A DNA stretch of 64,000 nucleotides from Tubulanus polymorphus (GCF_964204645.1 NC_134026.1:6696001-6760000), one strand, 5' to 3'. Counted from the first letter of the stretch, positions 24,501 through 29,794 are shown. The notes: generated by a model not told the origin, from the sequence alone. Numbers and translations: made by a program.

Positions 24501-26485
24501 TTGCCTGATTCAATTGTCTAATAGATTTTACGTTCCACAGGAACTCTATCTGTTGAATAGGGTCCACAAAACACAGCTACACATTTTAGCGCAATCGGAG
24601 AAACTTCGAAGAAGAATTATTCACAACTCTCGGAACAAACTCCGCGCAGATTACACAGAAATCAATCCGTGCTGAATATGACAAATCACTGGAGACAAAT
24701 GACACTTAAAACAATGATCAGCCATTGTGATACTCAGTAGTGACATTATTACCTTGTTGAGAGATAGCAGACACAGCTGGTGGCAGAGTAGTCGATATCG
24801 CCACTGGCGTTCCAATAGGAGTAGAACTTCCGCTAGATGTGATCACCTTTACCTACAAGACAATGTGTGTACTCCCGATTCAATACTACTGACTCGCAAT
24901 GACACAATACCGCGCCTCAGTTTTTATAGACTCAGACTATCTTCTTTAAGCAGAGGGACCAGTTGGCACAGTCATGGCTCAGACTTAAACCAGTCAAAGA
25001 CTATCTGCCTTCTATGGTCGATCTATCGAGTTAAAACCAGTTTAATGATTTAGGATTTTGGACTTAAGTTACCAATGTACATTCTCACCACTTACAGTTC
25101 ACAATTTTAATCATTTTTAGTAAAAATTCTTCAAAAGGTAATTTCACGTAACTCCCGAAGATATTACTTACCTCATCATTAATACGAGTCTCCTTCGTTT
25201 CCTCTTCTACGCTTTCCTCTTCACTGTCCAACGAACCGGATTTCAAGAAAGCCTGCAACTGTGCCGTCGGGCGTTTCTTCCACTGAATATAGTCCATGAA
25301 ATTACCACCGTGTTGGAGGAAGAACAATTCGGTTAAATGTTCCACGTATTTCTCTCTGAGCACGTTCAGATCGAGCTCGTTTAAATCAGTGATCTTTTTG
25401 CGATAATTCCCGATTTCCTCGCTCGCCGGCGGCTTGATTTCCAGTTTGATTTTCTTCCTCGGAACGACCGGACTTGATCGCGGACTCAGATTCATTGTTC
25501 TAACACCAGGTGTCAGGACCGAACCGGCCCCCGTCGAACTGATATTTATCCGCACAGGCGGCTTGACAGTTTGTTGCGATTGATTTGAAGCTGTATCGAG
25601 TTGAATGATTGGAGAACTCATTAGTTGCTGGTGAGTTTGCGAACTCAACAGTTGTGGACTGTTTTGCGAACTCACGAGTTGTTGGTGAGTTTGCGAACTC
25701 ATGATTTGTTGGTGAGTTTGCGAACTGATGAGCTGTTGATGAGTTTGAGGACTGTGTTGTTGCTGTTGTGTATTTAGACCGTGGTGATGTATAGTTCCAC
25801 CAGTAGCACTGATACTAGTTGTTTTACTAGACGCTGCTGCGGCCGCTGATACATTAGTCACAGCAATACTAGTTGATGGTACCGCAGCAAGGGCTCCTAC
25901 AACACATCCAAAATTGATTAAGTTACAAATCAAATTCACAATAAGCTACAAGCCGATAGAAACTCCGACATAACGCAAAATATATATATATATATACGTG
26001 TAGAGCAGCCTTGTTTCTTAAAACCTCTGCTAGAGCCCATAGGGCCTGAGGCAAGGATTCAAGAACATAGGGTGCCCCAGGGGCTCTGGCATAGGGTTTA
26101 ATTCTTTAATTCACCATAAAGGAGCAAGGAATAGATTCACCAAATACTGTAGGACAGCATTGGTTATTACTCTCCTGTCGAAGTCCTGTGGGACAGCCTT
26201 GGTTCTCAAACCCCTTCCTATACATTGAATATATTCACCTATGATACTGGTGGCAGCTGTTGTTGCAGGCTGCAGAGATATATTCTGTAACGATCCAGAT
26301 ATAAAATAATGCTGGAGGCTGAGACCCGGCTGTTGGAGGCTGGAGCCTGGCTGCTGGACCTGAAGGCTAGGGCTCTGCTGCTGTTGCTGGAGGGCAAGTG
26401 GAGAAGGTTGCCCCTGCTGGTTTTGGGGTAATTCTCCAACTCTAACCCTCTGTTTCTTCAAGCCATCGGACAAATCTCTCTGCAT
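353..26485 (-). CDS. SRCAP/EP400 (dom): Domino/SRCAP/EP400-family split Snf2 ATPase, 5' complete, 3' end outside window
   Basis: Chromatin remodeling ATPase; family members exchange H2A.Z into nucleosomes (SRCAP/SWR1 complex) or act in the TIP60 acetyltransferase complex (EP400). I assembled 24 exons whose phases all agree (1888 codons): 26239-26485, 25172-25896, 24753-24852, 23961-24047, 22850-23006, 20124-20496, 19058-19198, 18413-18611, 17744-17991, 17352-17487, 16955-17122, 16503-16588, 15092-15190, 14476-14901, 13952-14203, 13283-13419, 12605-12791, 11661-12015, 5099-5224, 3926-4054, 3419-3577, 2533-2721, 1346-2113, 353-522. Order: Gln-rich N-terminus, EP400-like conserved block, HSA (about residues 520-620), acidic region, DEXD ATPase lobe (about 923-1256), long spacer, helicase-C lobe (from about 1832). 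The start ATG at 26485 has an in-frame TAG just upstream. The missing end should hold the rest of helicase-C and any C-terminal SANT or AT-hook region. Family assignment is certain; a single invertebrate orthologue of both vertebrate genes is inferred. Confidence 0.95.
603..913. repeat. Two units of a ~174-bp satellite in a Domino intron
   Basis: Two head-to-tail copies of a unit that starts GTTAGTTAAT, contains GAGGTGACCGGTGAT, CTACGACAGCCCTTTAGCA and CACACTGACTGGTGACTC, and ends TATTAAGG. The same unit forms the larger array at 15278-16460 in another intron of the same gene, in the same orientation. The rest of this intron (523-1345) shows nothing else. Confidence 0.9.
1346..2113 (-). CDS. 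SRCAP/EP400 (dom): Domino exon 23, conserved pre-helicase-C region
   Basis: A 768-bp exon (phase 1 to 1). It begins Pro/Ser/Gln-rich ([17 protein letters not shown]), passes a Lys-rich stretch ([13 protein letters not shown]), then a conserved region: [45 protein letters not shown], and [16 protein letters not shown] at the end. The last blocks match SRCAP ([26 protein letters not shown]) and EP400 (VIPPVVAAP, LQFPELRLVQFDSGKL). The donor CTGTG|GTGAG splits the Gly codon of the helicase-C start motif. Confidence 0.93.
2114..2532 (-). other. Domino intron, no feature seen
   Basis: AT-rich intron between exons 2533-2721 and 1346-2113. Open frames here lack any family similarity or splice support. 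Confidence 0.6.
2533..5224 (-). CDS. SRCAP/EP400 (dom): Domino low-complexity insertion exons 19-22
   Basis: Exons 5099-5224, 3926-4054, 3419-3577 and 2533-2721, all phase 1 to phase 1. They encode Ser/Thr/Val/Gln/Pro-rich sequence without charged blocks, for example [37 protein letters not shown], and [17 protein letters not shown]. The block [23 protein letters not shown] resembles the conserved QIQGNKLTLTGAQVRQL and FQGSKFTLSHSQLRQL segments of SRCAP and EP400, which supports it as true coding sequence. The introns between them hold hairpin MITEs and a 254-bp tandem array. Because all phases are the same, single exons could be skipped without frame loss; alternative splicing is possible but not shown. 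Confidence 0.8.
2950..3165. mobile_element. Hairpin MITE, family A-like
   Basis: Near-perfect palindrome: the left arm from GAGAAATCCCACAATGATTC through AACGTTTCAGCTAAACAC to TAGCCATCATCAG is mirrored by CTGATGATGGCTA, GTTTAGCCGAAACGTTGCTC and AATTATTGTGGGATTTCTC. Almost no loop remains. The ends (AGAAATCCCACAAT) are related to those of the hairpins at 3635, 18630 and 62465, but the inner arm differs. No coding capacity; a non-autonomous terminal-inverted-repeat element is inferred. Confidence 0.8.
3635..3856. mobile_element. Hairpin MITE, family A copy
   Basis: Arms begin GAGAGAATCCCACAAT, contain ACTTCGAGATAGTAGTTTAT and CGTTTCGACTATATCCTAAT, and meet at TCATCTTCAGGA. The right arm mirrors them to ATTGTGGGATTCTCTC. 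A tail follows with ATATAGTGTTCTACCAATCG, also present after the copy at 62465 and, inverted, beside the copy at 18630. It fills almost the whole intron between exons 3577 and 3926. Confidence 0.85.
4082..5057. repeat. ~254-bp tandem array, about 3.5 units, in a Domino intron
   Basis: After a short run of AATTTCAGGAGGAA repeats (4082-4136), units start with CCCTGATGATATTTCAGG at about 4170, 4427, 4681 and 4946. Each contains AACAGGCTGTTTTATATTTG, AAATGGCCATTACGTGGTG and GACATGTCAGTAGATGAGAC. Copies are nearly identical by eye, so the expansion is recent. Each unit is open in one plus-strand frame, giving similar 64-residue frames; these arise from the repeat, not from a gene. Confidence 0.92.
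5384..5548. repeat. DIRS right inverted terminal repeat (3' end of element)
   Basis: The inner part (about 5428-5548, CCCTTTCCTATGG to CCGCCATCTTTTTT) is the reverse complement of 11361-11482 at the other end. The outer 45 bases, with TTTTTGGAACTAAAATTTGT and CCGAGTAGTACTTA, are unique to this end and are found inverted in the internal complementary region. ATT at 5384-5386 is the presumed crossover triplet. Confidence 0.92.
5601..5699. repeat. DIRS internal complementary region
   Basis: Reads CCATAGGAAAGGGTAAGTAC..., complementary to the outer right terminus, then ...TTGTAATATTTCCATCGAG..., matching the outer left terminus, with the two joined at AAT/ATT. In the DIRS1 model this region templates joining of the ends into a circle. 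It lies only about 50 bp from the right terminal repeat, so 5386-5443 and 5603-5660 form a perfect inverted repeat. Confidence 0.92.
5959..7140 (-). CDS. DIRS tyrosine recombinase (integrase); start uncertain
   Basis: Catalyses integration of the circular DNA copy. The frame is open from 8886 to 5959, but the recombinase domain begins near 7050-7100 ([14 protein letters not shown], then [17 protein letters not shown]). Catalytic residues of the family are visible: Arg I in [12 protein letters not shown] (about 6547-6552), [10 protein letters not shown] with the His and Arg II (about 6157-6168), a Trp in [14 protein letters not shown] in place of the second His, and the nucleophile Tyr in SFYLRDVSG (6058-6060). 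The stop is TAG at 5959-5961. The upstream part of the open frame overlaps the RT frame and may be only a shadow. No ATG clearly marks the start; expression could use internal initiation, splicing, or readthrough of the gag TGA, which lies in the same frame. Confidence 0.9.
   Translation of the reverse strand, partial: PTVRQPQDSSEFPIASVSGDLSASSKQPVVKSARLAIVQRSLSASGFSEQAASFIAGSKRPSTSTIYDAKWSHFADWCAAGEIDPCSPSVAQLADFLLHLFVAKGLQVITIKGYRSAISHTLRASGWPNVAGDHRISQLVAGFSISRPRVTRTVPPWDLSVILKKLMEAPFEPLSAASFANLSKKTVFLLFLACSARRSEIHALSVRPGHIVFGPANEFVSLRPALEFLAKNQRPGSVGRQWRIEALKHRVEPGIPDRTLCPVRALCFYLDRSASRRGSRERLFIPLLDHLKGDISRDTVARWVSSMIKDILLKENLSSEGVVSHQVRSMATSCAAFSGAPLEEVCRAAFWNSPSTFTSFYLRDVSGQLGSLASLGPVVMAQGVRSFRSDPLV
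6870..9041 (-). CDS. DIRS reverse transcriptase - RNase H - Dam-like methyltransferase polyprotein
   Basis: 723 residues from ATG at 9041, overlapping the end of gag by 134 bp in the +1 frame relative to gag. The RT domain covers about residues 95-320 ([45 protein letters not shown], and the active site FVYLDDWL with YLDD at 247-250). RNase H follows with [13 protein letters not shown] (Asp 414), [21 protein letters not shown] and [15 protein letters not shown], so the D-E-D-D residues are present. Residues about 545-650 ([44 protein letters not shown]) match the methyltransferase-like module that DIRS elements carry after RNase H. It has no integrase or protease of the retroviral type. No frameshift or stop interrupts it. 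Confidence 0.93.
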   Translation of the reverse strand: MPVGELARNFNNRVKPRPVVTVPVRIEARGRLQKGALPFGKTRNEFLGPVGGCLQQAATHWSDLFGDGWPSRVVSRGYRLRFLRRPRLMRSPPDMRPKPGQEALISPALKELAEKGAIEPVCNETSPGWFSRIFMVPKATGGQRTVIDLSSLNRHLDIPRFRMTKPKDVIQGLRPGQWAASLDLKDAYFQVPIHPKSRRFLRIKWKGRQFQFRSLPFGLSTAPWVFTKLVKSVQKVLQSRGVRLFVYLDDWLIVANSAQECREAMTSVLDLVHQLGFRVNREKSQLTPAQQFTYLGMDFDLRIGKVFPSMVRVAKLQEAVAGVSTTPRTARYWSRLLGSISSMGLVVPLGRLRSRRLQQYWKVFWSQSKGNWEALIPVPPTDLSPDLQWWAATTNLRLGVSLAPLEAPVRVFTDASHQGWGAHLENRVKAGKWSRYEATNHINFLEMLAVWKALKFFHRRVEGHHVWLATDNSTVRAYLQNQGGTHSETLTGLSAKILLWCQTKGVSLTVAHLAGKRNVMADALSRRGQAIATEWVLHQEVADRVRGIFGNPLLDLFATRFNRRCPLFVSPFPDAEAWGVDAFSLDWSGMHAYAFPPTPVLPRLLDQIERSVNCNIVLVAPCWPAQKWFLPLLNLLCDNPRILPNFPSLLSQGIFRHHPNSQWLNLLAWPLSSDPCQLQAFQNRLPPLSQDLSGHQQVPFTMPSGVILRIGVLQGKLIHAHPL
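8908..11157 (-). CDS. DIRS gag-like protein
   Basis: 749 residues from ATG at 11157 (the open frame extends slightly further upstream without an ATG). The N-terminus [20 protein letters not shown] is followed by a Cys/His cluster ([26 protein letters not shown]) of the kind seen in DIRS gag proteins. A long Arg/Ser/Pro/Val-rich region (about residues 100-290) includes imperfect VRSGS/GPVR repeats coded by CCGGT/CCGGACC motifs at 10600-10800, then an RS-rich stretch. The C-terminal third is Arg/Gly/Ser-rich and basic. It ends at TGA (8908-8910), after which the same frame stays open to the end of the recombinase. Nucleic-acid binding is inferred. Confidence 0.85.
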   Translation of the reverse strand: MPPPPKGQHRGGEGCGHLFGAWDNHDSCASCRRKSGQICARSNPCNICVVWSEDLWLRADKALKLRDRRRVSRDSSVSADVPTDVSNPVSYRKAERSPVVQVRSASQLRSPGKNAGSPAPVSGHSPVSGRSPVRPVRPVQTTCSEPSARRGSRERPAPVRSVPVRSGSGIGPVRSGSATGPVQTSSGTKHPVRSSSDSDRRSGDRARSPTRFRRRERNKRARSPSRRSRFDRERDYDRYCRKFRRRSSHRSSTSVSDESDSSSRSRSRSRDRHRSRHDRRDTGKYLTQKDFHVFEEKILNLLSSSQQVAATSTTGKPIPDCPVRSSPAHSVFRNSDSEFLDAAVGSDFNEDPVPEAAIPSGVVPVASNCGLPQTMGASLARNVSPSRSVLSEPAGDMPFRAMISEFFVKHGATRAKPTAAPLVGESMEAYRPPDSDLNVLRESSAVSREWARLDTQLWGECRPGTFSFPPPERGMKSGKYFSSTDPPIGAFRSAYYATPGAVDHSHNCLDADYTLISPDTVTAQSGIRLPKSGLVAMTSILDNLTRVGSFQDMALKVLTGELRETHAAVHAGSDPESVALKLEGMDRIIQSLARSVSHVIPLSVRGQANLVLASRQSVMDSSAKTRLPDMVSNALLRAPLGTSSRLFSGWCAPVSAELRKIREVQAKSNPRTPWKKRSGPTPAAQGSARTQTGPSQTSALSQAASDAGWRTSAQLQQSCQASSGRNSSGSYRGKGKAPKRGSSFRKNSK
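11361..11502. repeat. DIRS left inverted terminal repeat (5' end of element)
   Basis: Inverted copy of 5428-5548; the outer 18 bases (TACAGTACTCGATGGAAAT) are specific to this end and recur in the internal complementary region. ATT at 11500-11502 is the presumed crossover triplet. About 200 bp separate it from the gag ATG and should hold the promoter/leader. Confidence 0.92.
11661..12015 (-). CDS. SRCAP/EP400 (dom): Domino exon 18, start of the ATPase insertion
   Basis: Acceptor follows ATTTCAG at the right end, donor is CTACGC|GTAAGT at the left. The first part ([18 protein letters not shown]... [11 protein letters not shown]) lines up with the block after lobe 1 in SRCAP and EP400, where a short helix follows the split site. 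It then reads [20 protein letters not shown] and becomes Pro/Ser/Gln-rich, with a [11 protein letters not shown] run coded by CAA/CAG near 11735-11760. Phase 0 in, phase 1 out, joining the exon at 5099-5224 across the 6.4 kb intron that contains the DIRS element. Confidence 0.88.
12016..12604 (-). other. Domino intron, no clear feature
   Basis: AT-rich. Around 12208-12256 there are two CCCTGACTTTTCCC motifs, also seen at 11508-11520, which look like fragments of a dispersed repeat. No exon found. Confidence 0.55.
12605..14901 (-). CDS. SRCAP/EP400 (dom): Domino Snf2 ATPase lobe 1 exons 14-17
   Basis: Exons 14476-14901, 13952-14203, 13283-13419 and 12605-12791. Motif I is ADEMGLGKT (about residues 959-967), followed by [11 protein letters not shown] (Ia), ITSYKLV, and motif II ILDEAQ, which is split across the 14476/14203 junction. 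Then come LLTGTPLQN (motif III), [33 protein letters not shown], and the SRCAP-type end [20 protein letters not shown]. Walker A and DEAQ residues are intact, so it should be an active ATPase. Vertebrate EP400 has DEAGLGKT and an altered motif III; this protein has the SRCAP/Domino forms. The lobe ends in NLFDPRP and is followed by the long insertion typical of the split-ATPase (INO80/SWR1) class. Confidence 0.97.
12792..13951 (-). other. Two Domino introns flanking exon 13283-13419
   Basis: Apart from the exon, 12792-13282 and 13420-13951 are AT-rich. At 13664-13760 a short direct repeat (ACAGTAGACTCTGTTCAAGT / ACAGTAGACTCCGCTCAAAT) occurs twice. Nothing else is supported. Confidence 0.55.
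14311..14424. repeat. Short MITE with GATCCAGTTCCACAG termini
   Basis: Starts GGATCCAGTTCCACAGTTCT and ends ATAACTGTGGAACCGGGCCC in inverted orientation, about 110 bp apart. Similar pairs lie at 29345-29472, 28140-28200, 28468-28545, 33640-33730, 35018-35095 and 62140-62218. A dispersed family of short inverted-repeat elements is the best reading. Confidence 0.65.
15092..17991 (-). CDS. SRCAP/EP400 (dom): Domino acidic linker exons 9-13, including a short exon at 16503-16588
   Basis: Exons 17744-17991, 17352-17487, 16955-17122, 16503-16588 and 15092-15190. The segment is strongly acidic and carries SRCAP-like blocks: [35 protein letters not shown], then GVDYLLKDE and [18 protein letters not shown] directly before the ATPase. 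The 86-bp exon at 16503-16588 is required: without it the phase-1 donor at 16955 would join a phase-0 acceptor at 15190 and read a stop. It encodes [12 protein letters not shown], equivalent to the FGVEYLL block of SRCAP. The acidic stretch in SWR1/SRCAP proteins is linked to histone H2A.Z-H2B handling; here that is by family analogy. The following intron is filled by a satellite array. Confidence 0.92.
15278..16460. repeat. ~174-bp satellite array, seven units, filling a Domino intron
   Basis: Seven tandem units with the same core as at 603-913 (GTGAGGTGACCGGTGATACC, AATAATCTACGACAGCCCTT, ACACTGACTGGTGACTC, TTTTTGAAATAATTTTGTTA). Units are nearly identical by eye. The array occupies nearly all of the intron between exons 16503-16588 and 15092-15190, stopping about 40 bp from the donor of the former. 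Confidence 0.95.
16589..16954 (-). other. Domino intron, no feature seen
   Basis: Contains a short duplicated GTGAAGCTATTGCGCGTTCAA / GTGAAGCTATTGTGCGTTCAA pair (about 16732-16785), which is part of the intron only. Confidence 0.5.
18065..18310. repeat. Fragments of GGGCCCAGTTTCAC-type MITE in Domino intron
   Basis: Two partial copies carry CTGGTTTCACAAAAAAGTT, the ATGAGGACAACAATTCAA core and degenerate ends. Better copies lie at 30673-30809 and 36198-36330. Confidence 0.55.
18413..20496 (-). CDS. SRCAP/EP400 (dom): Domino HSA domain exons 6-8
   Basis: Exons 20124-20496, 19058-19198 and 18413-18611. The helicase-SANT-associated (HSA) domain starts with [19 protein letters not shown], continues through [20 protein letters not shown] and spans the intron into [12 protein letters not shown] and [14 protein letters not shown]. 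Exon 8 adds [19 protein letters not shown] and the block [14 protein letters not shown] found in SRCAP. HSA helices bind actin and actin-related proteins (ARP4 class) in this remodeler family. An Ala run of about 5-6 residues (GCC/GCG codons near 20405-20425) lies ahead of the domain. Splice phases are 2-0-0-1. The intron between the first two exons carries a tandem array. Confidence 0.95.
18630..18886. mobile_element. Hairpin MITE, family A copy beside Domino exon 8
   Basis: An inverted tail (ACGATTGATAGAACACTATA) is followed by a hairpin starting GAGAGAATCC, with arms containing ACGAAAAAGTCCGAAAATGT and ACTATATCCTAATAGTCATC, closing at TTCAGGAAT and mirrored to ATTGCGGGATTCTCTC. The tail starts only about 20 bp from the acceptor side of exon 18413-18611. 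Confidence 0.82.
19270..19975. repeat. ~178-bp tandem array, four units, in Domino intron
   Basis: Units carry GTCTACTTTTGTTTCACTTT, ATACTGGAAAGGCGACAAAC, GCACAATGTTTAGACTAAAT and GTCAAGCAAGATTTGTGCAT, starting near 19288, 19487, 19664 and 19842. The same family occurs on the opposite strand at 63165-63860 in a TAF2 intron. Confidence 0.92.
20570..22335. repeat. ~85-90 bp tandem array with palindromic units in Domino intron
   Basis: About 20 diverged units follow the pattern GGGGTTAACTCAATTGGAAA, TGAATTGAGTTAACCCCCAG, GTTAAAGTTAATACCAGTCT, ATAAAACTGAGTCCAGGGG. Each contains an internal palindrome (GTTAACTCAATT...AATTGAGTTAAC). Single related units lie at 17670-17725, 30575-30670 and 37700-37795, so the array probably grew from one dispersed element. 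Confidence 0.9.
22448..22739. mobile_element. piggyBac-like MITE, copy 1
   Basis: 292 bp bounded by TTAA on both sides (22444-22447, 22740-22743). Termini CCCTTTCAGTGC and GCACTGAAAGGG are inverted repeats. Inside are further motifs around the termini such as ACACCGCCATGCGGTGTAGA. TTAA duplication with CCC...GGG ends is the signature of piggyBac transposons. No coding capacity. Confidence 0.88.
22850..26485 (-). CDS. SRCAP/EP400 (dom): Domino N-terminal exons 1-5, EP400-like
   Basis: Exons 26239-26485, 25172-25896, 24753-24852, 23961-24047 and 22850-23006 encode about 438 residues. Exon 1 is Gln/Leu/Ser-rich. Exon 2 holds GGTIHHHG, a run of SSQTHQQL-type repeats (about 25620-25760), then a conserved block with [19 protein letters not shown] followed by an acidic stretch ending INDE. 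Exon 3 reads VKVIT...GTPVAI...LPPAVSA and exon 4 contains [12 protein letters not shown]. From memory of the families, these motifs match human EP400 ([40 protein letters not shown]) and not human SRCAP, which lacks this region. Exon 5 is Ser/Thr-rich with no recognisable domain. This part probably contacts TIP60-complex partners in EP400; that role here is inferred. Confidence 0.9.
23007..24752 (-). other. Two Domino introns around exon 23961-24047
   Basis: No array or gene. At 23800-23935 there are GAGTACTCAGAGC...GAGCTCAGT repeats (short local duplication). The remainder is AT-rich without a supported feature. Confidence 0.55.
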
Positions 26486-27190
26486 CCCAAGTCCCTAAAG
26501 TAAGGACCTAAAAAGATCAGTGAAAATGATTTACTAAGATGAATGGCAAACTGCCATTAGCTAATCAATTGTAAATTTTGTTGATACCTTATAACCGGTA
26601 TTCCTGAAGGTGACTATTACTTATAAGACACGATTGTAATATTGAAAATAAATCATTAACTAGGAATTTTAGGAAACATTTAACTGTTTTGTCTTTAAAT
26701 TAAAAATCTGTGGGATTTTCTGTTGATTTACAGCAACAGTTTCTACACAAGCTCCATTAACCATTTCATTCATGGTCATCCCCATGGCATTTGATCAAAT
26801 TAAATCATTGAAATTCCATGATTGACGCTTGACCACAATTCAATTCGTGAAACAGTTGAGTTGAGTATACACATATAAAAAAAGTCGAAATTGAAAGCAG
26901 AAACAACGATTTTCAACATGCTATCAATGAAGATTCACTGATCACTTCGGGAGAATTTTAGATTGAAATGTTATCGGTGATTCGTGATTTATTTACGGGG
27001 ACTTTCAGGAAAAATTTAAGGCGTTTAATACGGGCAAATAATCAGCTGCGCCATTTTGGATATTATAATGAAGGCCAAACTAACCAGACAAAGAGTGACA
27101 GAATTCACGATGAAAAACTATCCATCCGCGGTTATAAAACCTCAATCCATCGAGATCAGATTTTTATGAAGACATTTCGACCGGTTGCAC
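26486..27190. other. Region upstream of the Domino start codon
   Basis: Just upstream of the ATG are pyrimidine-AG contexts (CTTTTTAG at about 26508, CTTTAG at about 26494) that could be the acceptor of a coding exon whose partner is a 5' UTR exon near 27200. The rest is AT-rich and without a gene. Confidence 0.5.
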
Positions 27191-27199
27191 CGAACTGCG

Positions 27200-27430
27200 A
27201 GTAAATTTTATACGATTAATTCGACACCAAATAACGACCAAATTCGCTAAACTCTTGCGCGCTGAAAATGGCCGGTAACTCTGATGAACTGACGCATGCG
27301 CGTTGAGTAGATATACAGGTGGCGCCATGAGACGGGCTCCATACGAGTTAGGGTTGGTTCGGATCGGTTGGGGTATATCTACACGTATCAGGGTCGAATC
27401 GCGCCTCTCGACTGTGTTCCTTGCGGCCGC
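27200..27430. promoter_or_regulatory. Probable Domino promoter region with NRF1-like and YY1-like motifs
   Basis: This stretch is GC- and CpG-richer than its surroundings. It has GACGCATGCGCG (NRF1-like palindrome, about 27290-27302) and GAAAATGGCCGG (YY1-like, about 27264-27275). Both factors mark TATA-less housekeeping promoters in animals. Position about 0.7-0.9 kb upstream of the Domino ATG fits a first, non-coding exon here. Inferred from motifs only. Confidence 0.5.
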
Positions 27431-29565
27431 GTGCCGGGTTCAGGTCAACTGAGCGCGTACTCTATTCAATTTCTGGACACCGCAAATAAATTGATCAGAT
27501 TAAAGTAGAATTTACTATTGTTTATTACGAGCAAATTCTTTATTTCTACAGATATGTTACAAATAAAACAAATACTGTATATAACAAATAGCAGTTCCAT
27601 ACAACAGTCTCTATCTAATTCAAAAATAATTGATTATTACATCAGCGAGCTTCAGATTATTAAATCGCTTAAATTTTGAAAACAATTATGGTTTAACCAT
27701 GAGTTGTTATCATAAAAAATCAAAAACTATGAATTAATATTTTCATTCAAGGAACCTCATATTAACAATTTGAGAGTTTGCCGTCATGATATCAGATACA
27801 TGACTAGATTCAACTTAGAAGAATACAAGGCAGGTTTCGATTGGTCTCAGTAGTACTGATTCCAGCCTAAGTGCGTTTCCACCAGAATACGCTCTGGAAT
27901 ATCCAGTCTAAGAAGTGGTGGAAGCGGTAGAGTTTGTTAATCCGGAATTGTTATTCCTGAAACTGTAATATGCTCAATCGAAACCTGCCTATAATACATT
28001 CAGGAAATAAACCACAAAGCCTTGCACATAGTTCTGAGTTTAAGTTCAACCAATTCATTACATAATCATTTTAACTGTTAAAGAGGATGCAATTTCAAGA
28101 AAACGAAGAAACCAATTCAGCAATCAAATCAAAAATTTTAGTTAAATGTGAAACTGGTCCCTGGAGTCGAAAATTTCAACACACAACACTGTGGAAACCA
28201 CCTTCCTAAAGTCACCACATGTCATCAAAACCTTCAGTTCGAAGGCTTTATTGATTATTTGTTCAATTAAAAGCACTTTATACATTGTATGCTTATACGA
28301 AAAAAAAAAATAGAAAATACCTATATGATAACATCATACTTCGAATACATTAGATACTGTTAAAAAAATAGTATGAAACAAGTGACTGATATCTCGACCC
28401 GCAAGGAAAATTATTAATTTTAATCATTTCAGTTTGTTCCATCAGCTACTAAACAGTAGGGACCCCCGATTCCACAGATTTCACTAAAGAAAGTTAATCA
28501 ATTGAGTTTTTCAATAATTTGAGTTTTAACGATGAGCGGTGGAACCAAACAGTCCCTGTTTTATATCACAATAAGCCAATTACCGGTACCAAGTAGAGTT
28601 TAACACTATGTTTAACAAACCATCACATTCATATAGAGTAATTGGGCATCCACAAGACACTGCATAGAAATACGCACTCAACATCCTACCACTAACTCCA
28701 ACTTAGATGACGAATAACCAGCCCATATCATCTAAGCAATTAACCATCGAATAACAACTAATATTCTACTTAAGACAATGAACAAATCAGTACACGTACC
28801 ACGGAAGTTGCTTCTCTATAAATTACATATGAATAACCTGGAAAGATTCGATACAGTAATGTGTTTTTATCATTTACCGATGCCATTTTCTACCCTGATG
28901 TTTAACATTGTATAGAATGTATGTGTATATATTCATATATTGGTCTTAGCTGTGGAAGAAACCAGCCACCCCCCGCCCCGCCCCCGCCCTCTCAATCCAG
29001 AGATTCCCCGACCAGCAGTTCTGAAAATTACACCACCCATTGGGTGAAAATCTTCATATAGTGAAATATATCTACCAGGCCCATAGCTATGAGCGATCAA
29101 TCATCTCCGAATAGTATCAAATTATCATCTTCAATAAGAATACCAACAGGTAAAAAGACTTGTTTAACTGGATCGTTGAATGTTTTTATATACAGTATTT
29201 TACACAGTAAACAATGATAATAAATTATCCATTAATATAAAGTGGCGACAATCAATTTACATAATACTTTTCAAACCCAGATTGCAAGCAATAATAATAA
29301 TGATACACAGATAAACATATAAGAGATGAATTGGTCCTGGTATCAAAATAAACTAGATCCAGTTCCACAGTTATGAGTGAAGATTCGAATGTAAGATTAA
29401 GATACCAGAAATGAATTAAATTCCAACACTTTGAGCCAGATTAACCGACTATACTGTGTGGAACTGGATCCAAGTAAAGTCAAACTTGCTTAAGTCGTCA
29501 TAGGTGTGACGATCATTATGTAGATGACTGTAATTAGTTGAGACTATTTTCTCGATATTATAGTT
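27431..29565. other. Intergenic / possible LIMK 3' UTR
   Basis: AT-rich sequence between the Domino promoter and the LIMK stop codon. AATAAA-type signals on the minus strand occur near 27520 and 27540, so the LIMK transcript might extend this far, or end earlier. It contains a GC-rich C-run (28966-28993) and MITE copies listed separately. No coding exon found. Confidence 0.45.
27836..28000. mobile_element. MITE with GGCAGGTTTCGATTG termini, copy 1
   Basis: Starts AAGGCAGGTTTCGATTG and ends CAATCGAAACCTGCCT (inverted). Internal blocks GGTAGAGTTTGTTAATCCGG and GAATTGTTATTCCTG are shared with the copy at 62713-62897. Confidence 0.75.
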
Positions 29566-29566
29566 G

Positions 29567-29794
29567 TTTCACCCACAAAATAAATTCAACAAACAGTTCT
29601 TATTACTTTTGTTCTGATATTTCGGGAGGATTACTTCCACCCATCTTCAGAGAATTAATTGAAAACAAATTCATTTAAAAACATTATTTGTCAAATAAAT
29701 CTCTGAAGATGGGTGGAAGTAATCCTCCCGAAACGTCAGAACAAAAGTTATAAGAACTGTTTGTTGAATTCATATTGTGGATGAAACAACTGTG
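29567..29794. mobile_element. Hairpin MITE, family B
   Basis: Long inverted repeat: TTGTTTCACCCACAA, AACAAACAGTTCTTATTACT, GGGAGGATTACTTCCACCCA, CTTCAGAG on the left and the mirror on the right (CTCTGAAGATGGGTGGAAGT, AACTGTTTGTTGAATTC). The loop is about 35 bp. The arrangement (hairpin with a CATCTTCAG core) resembles family A, but sequence differs. Confidence 0.8.

Noticed and set aside
28966-28993. C-rich run as a G-quadruplex or Sp1-type regulatory site
   Set aside because: Short isolated run in an otherwise AT-rich intergenic region; nothing ties it to a promoter.
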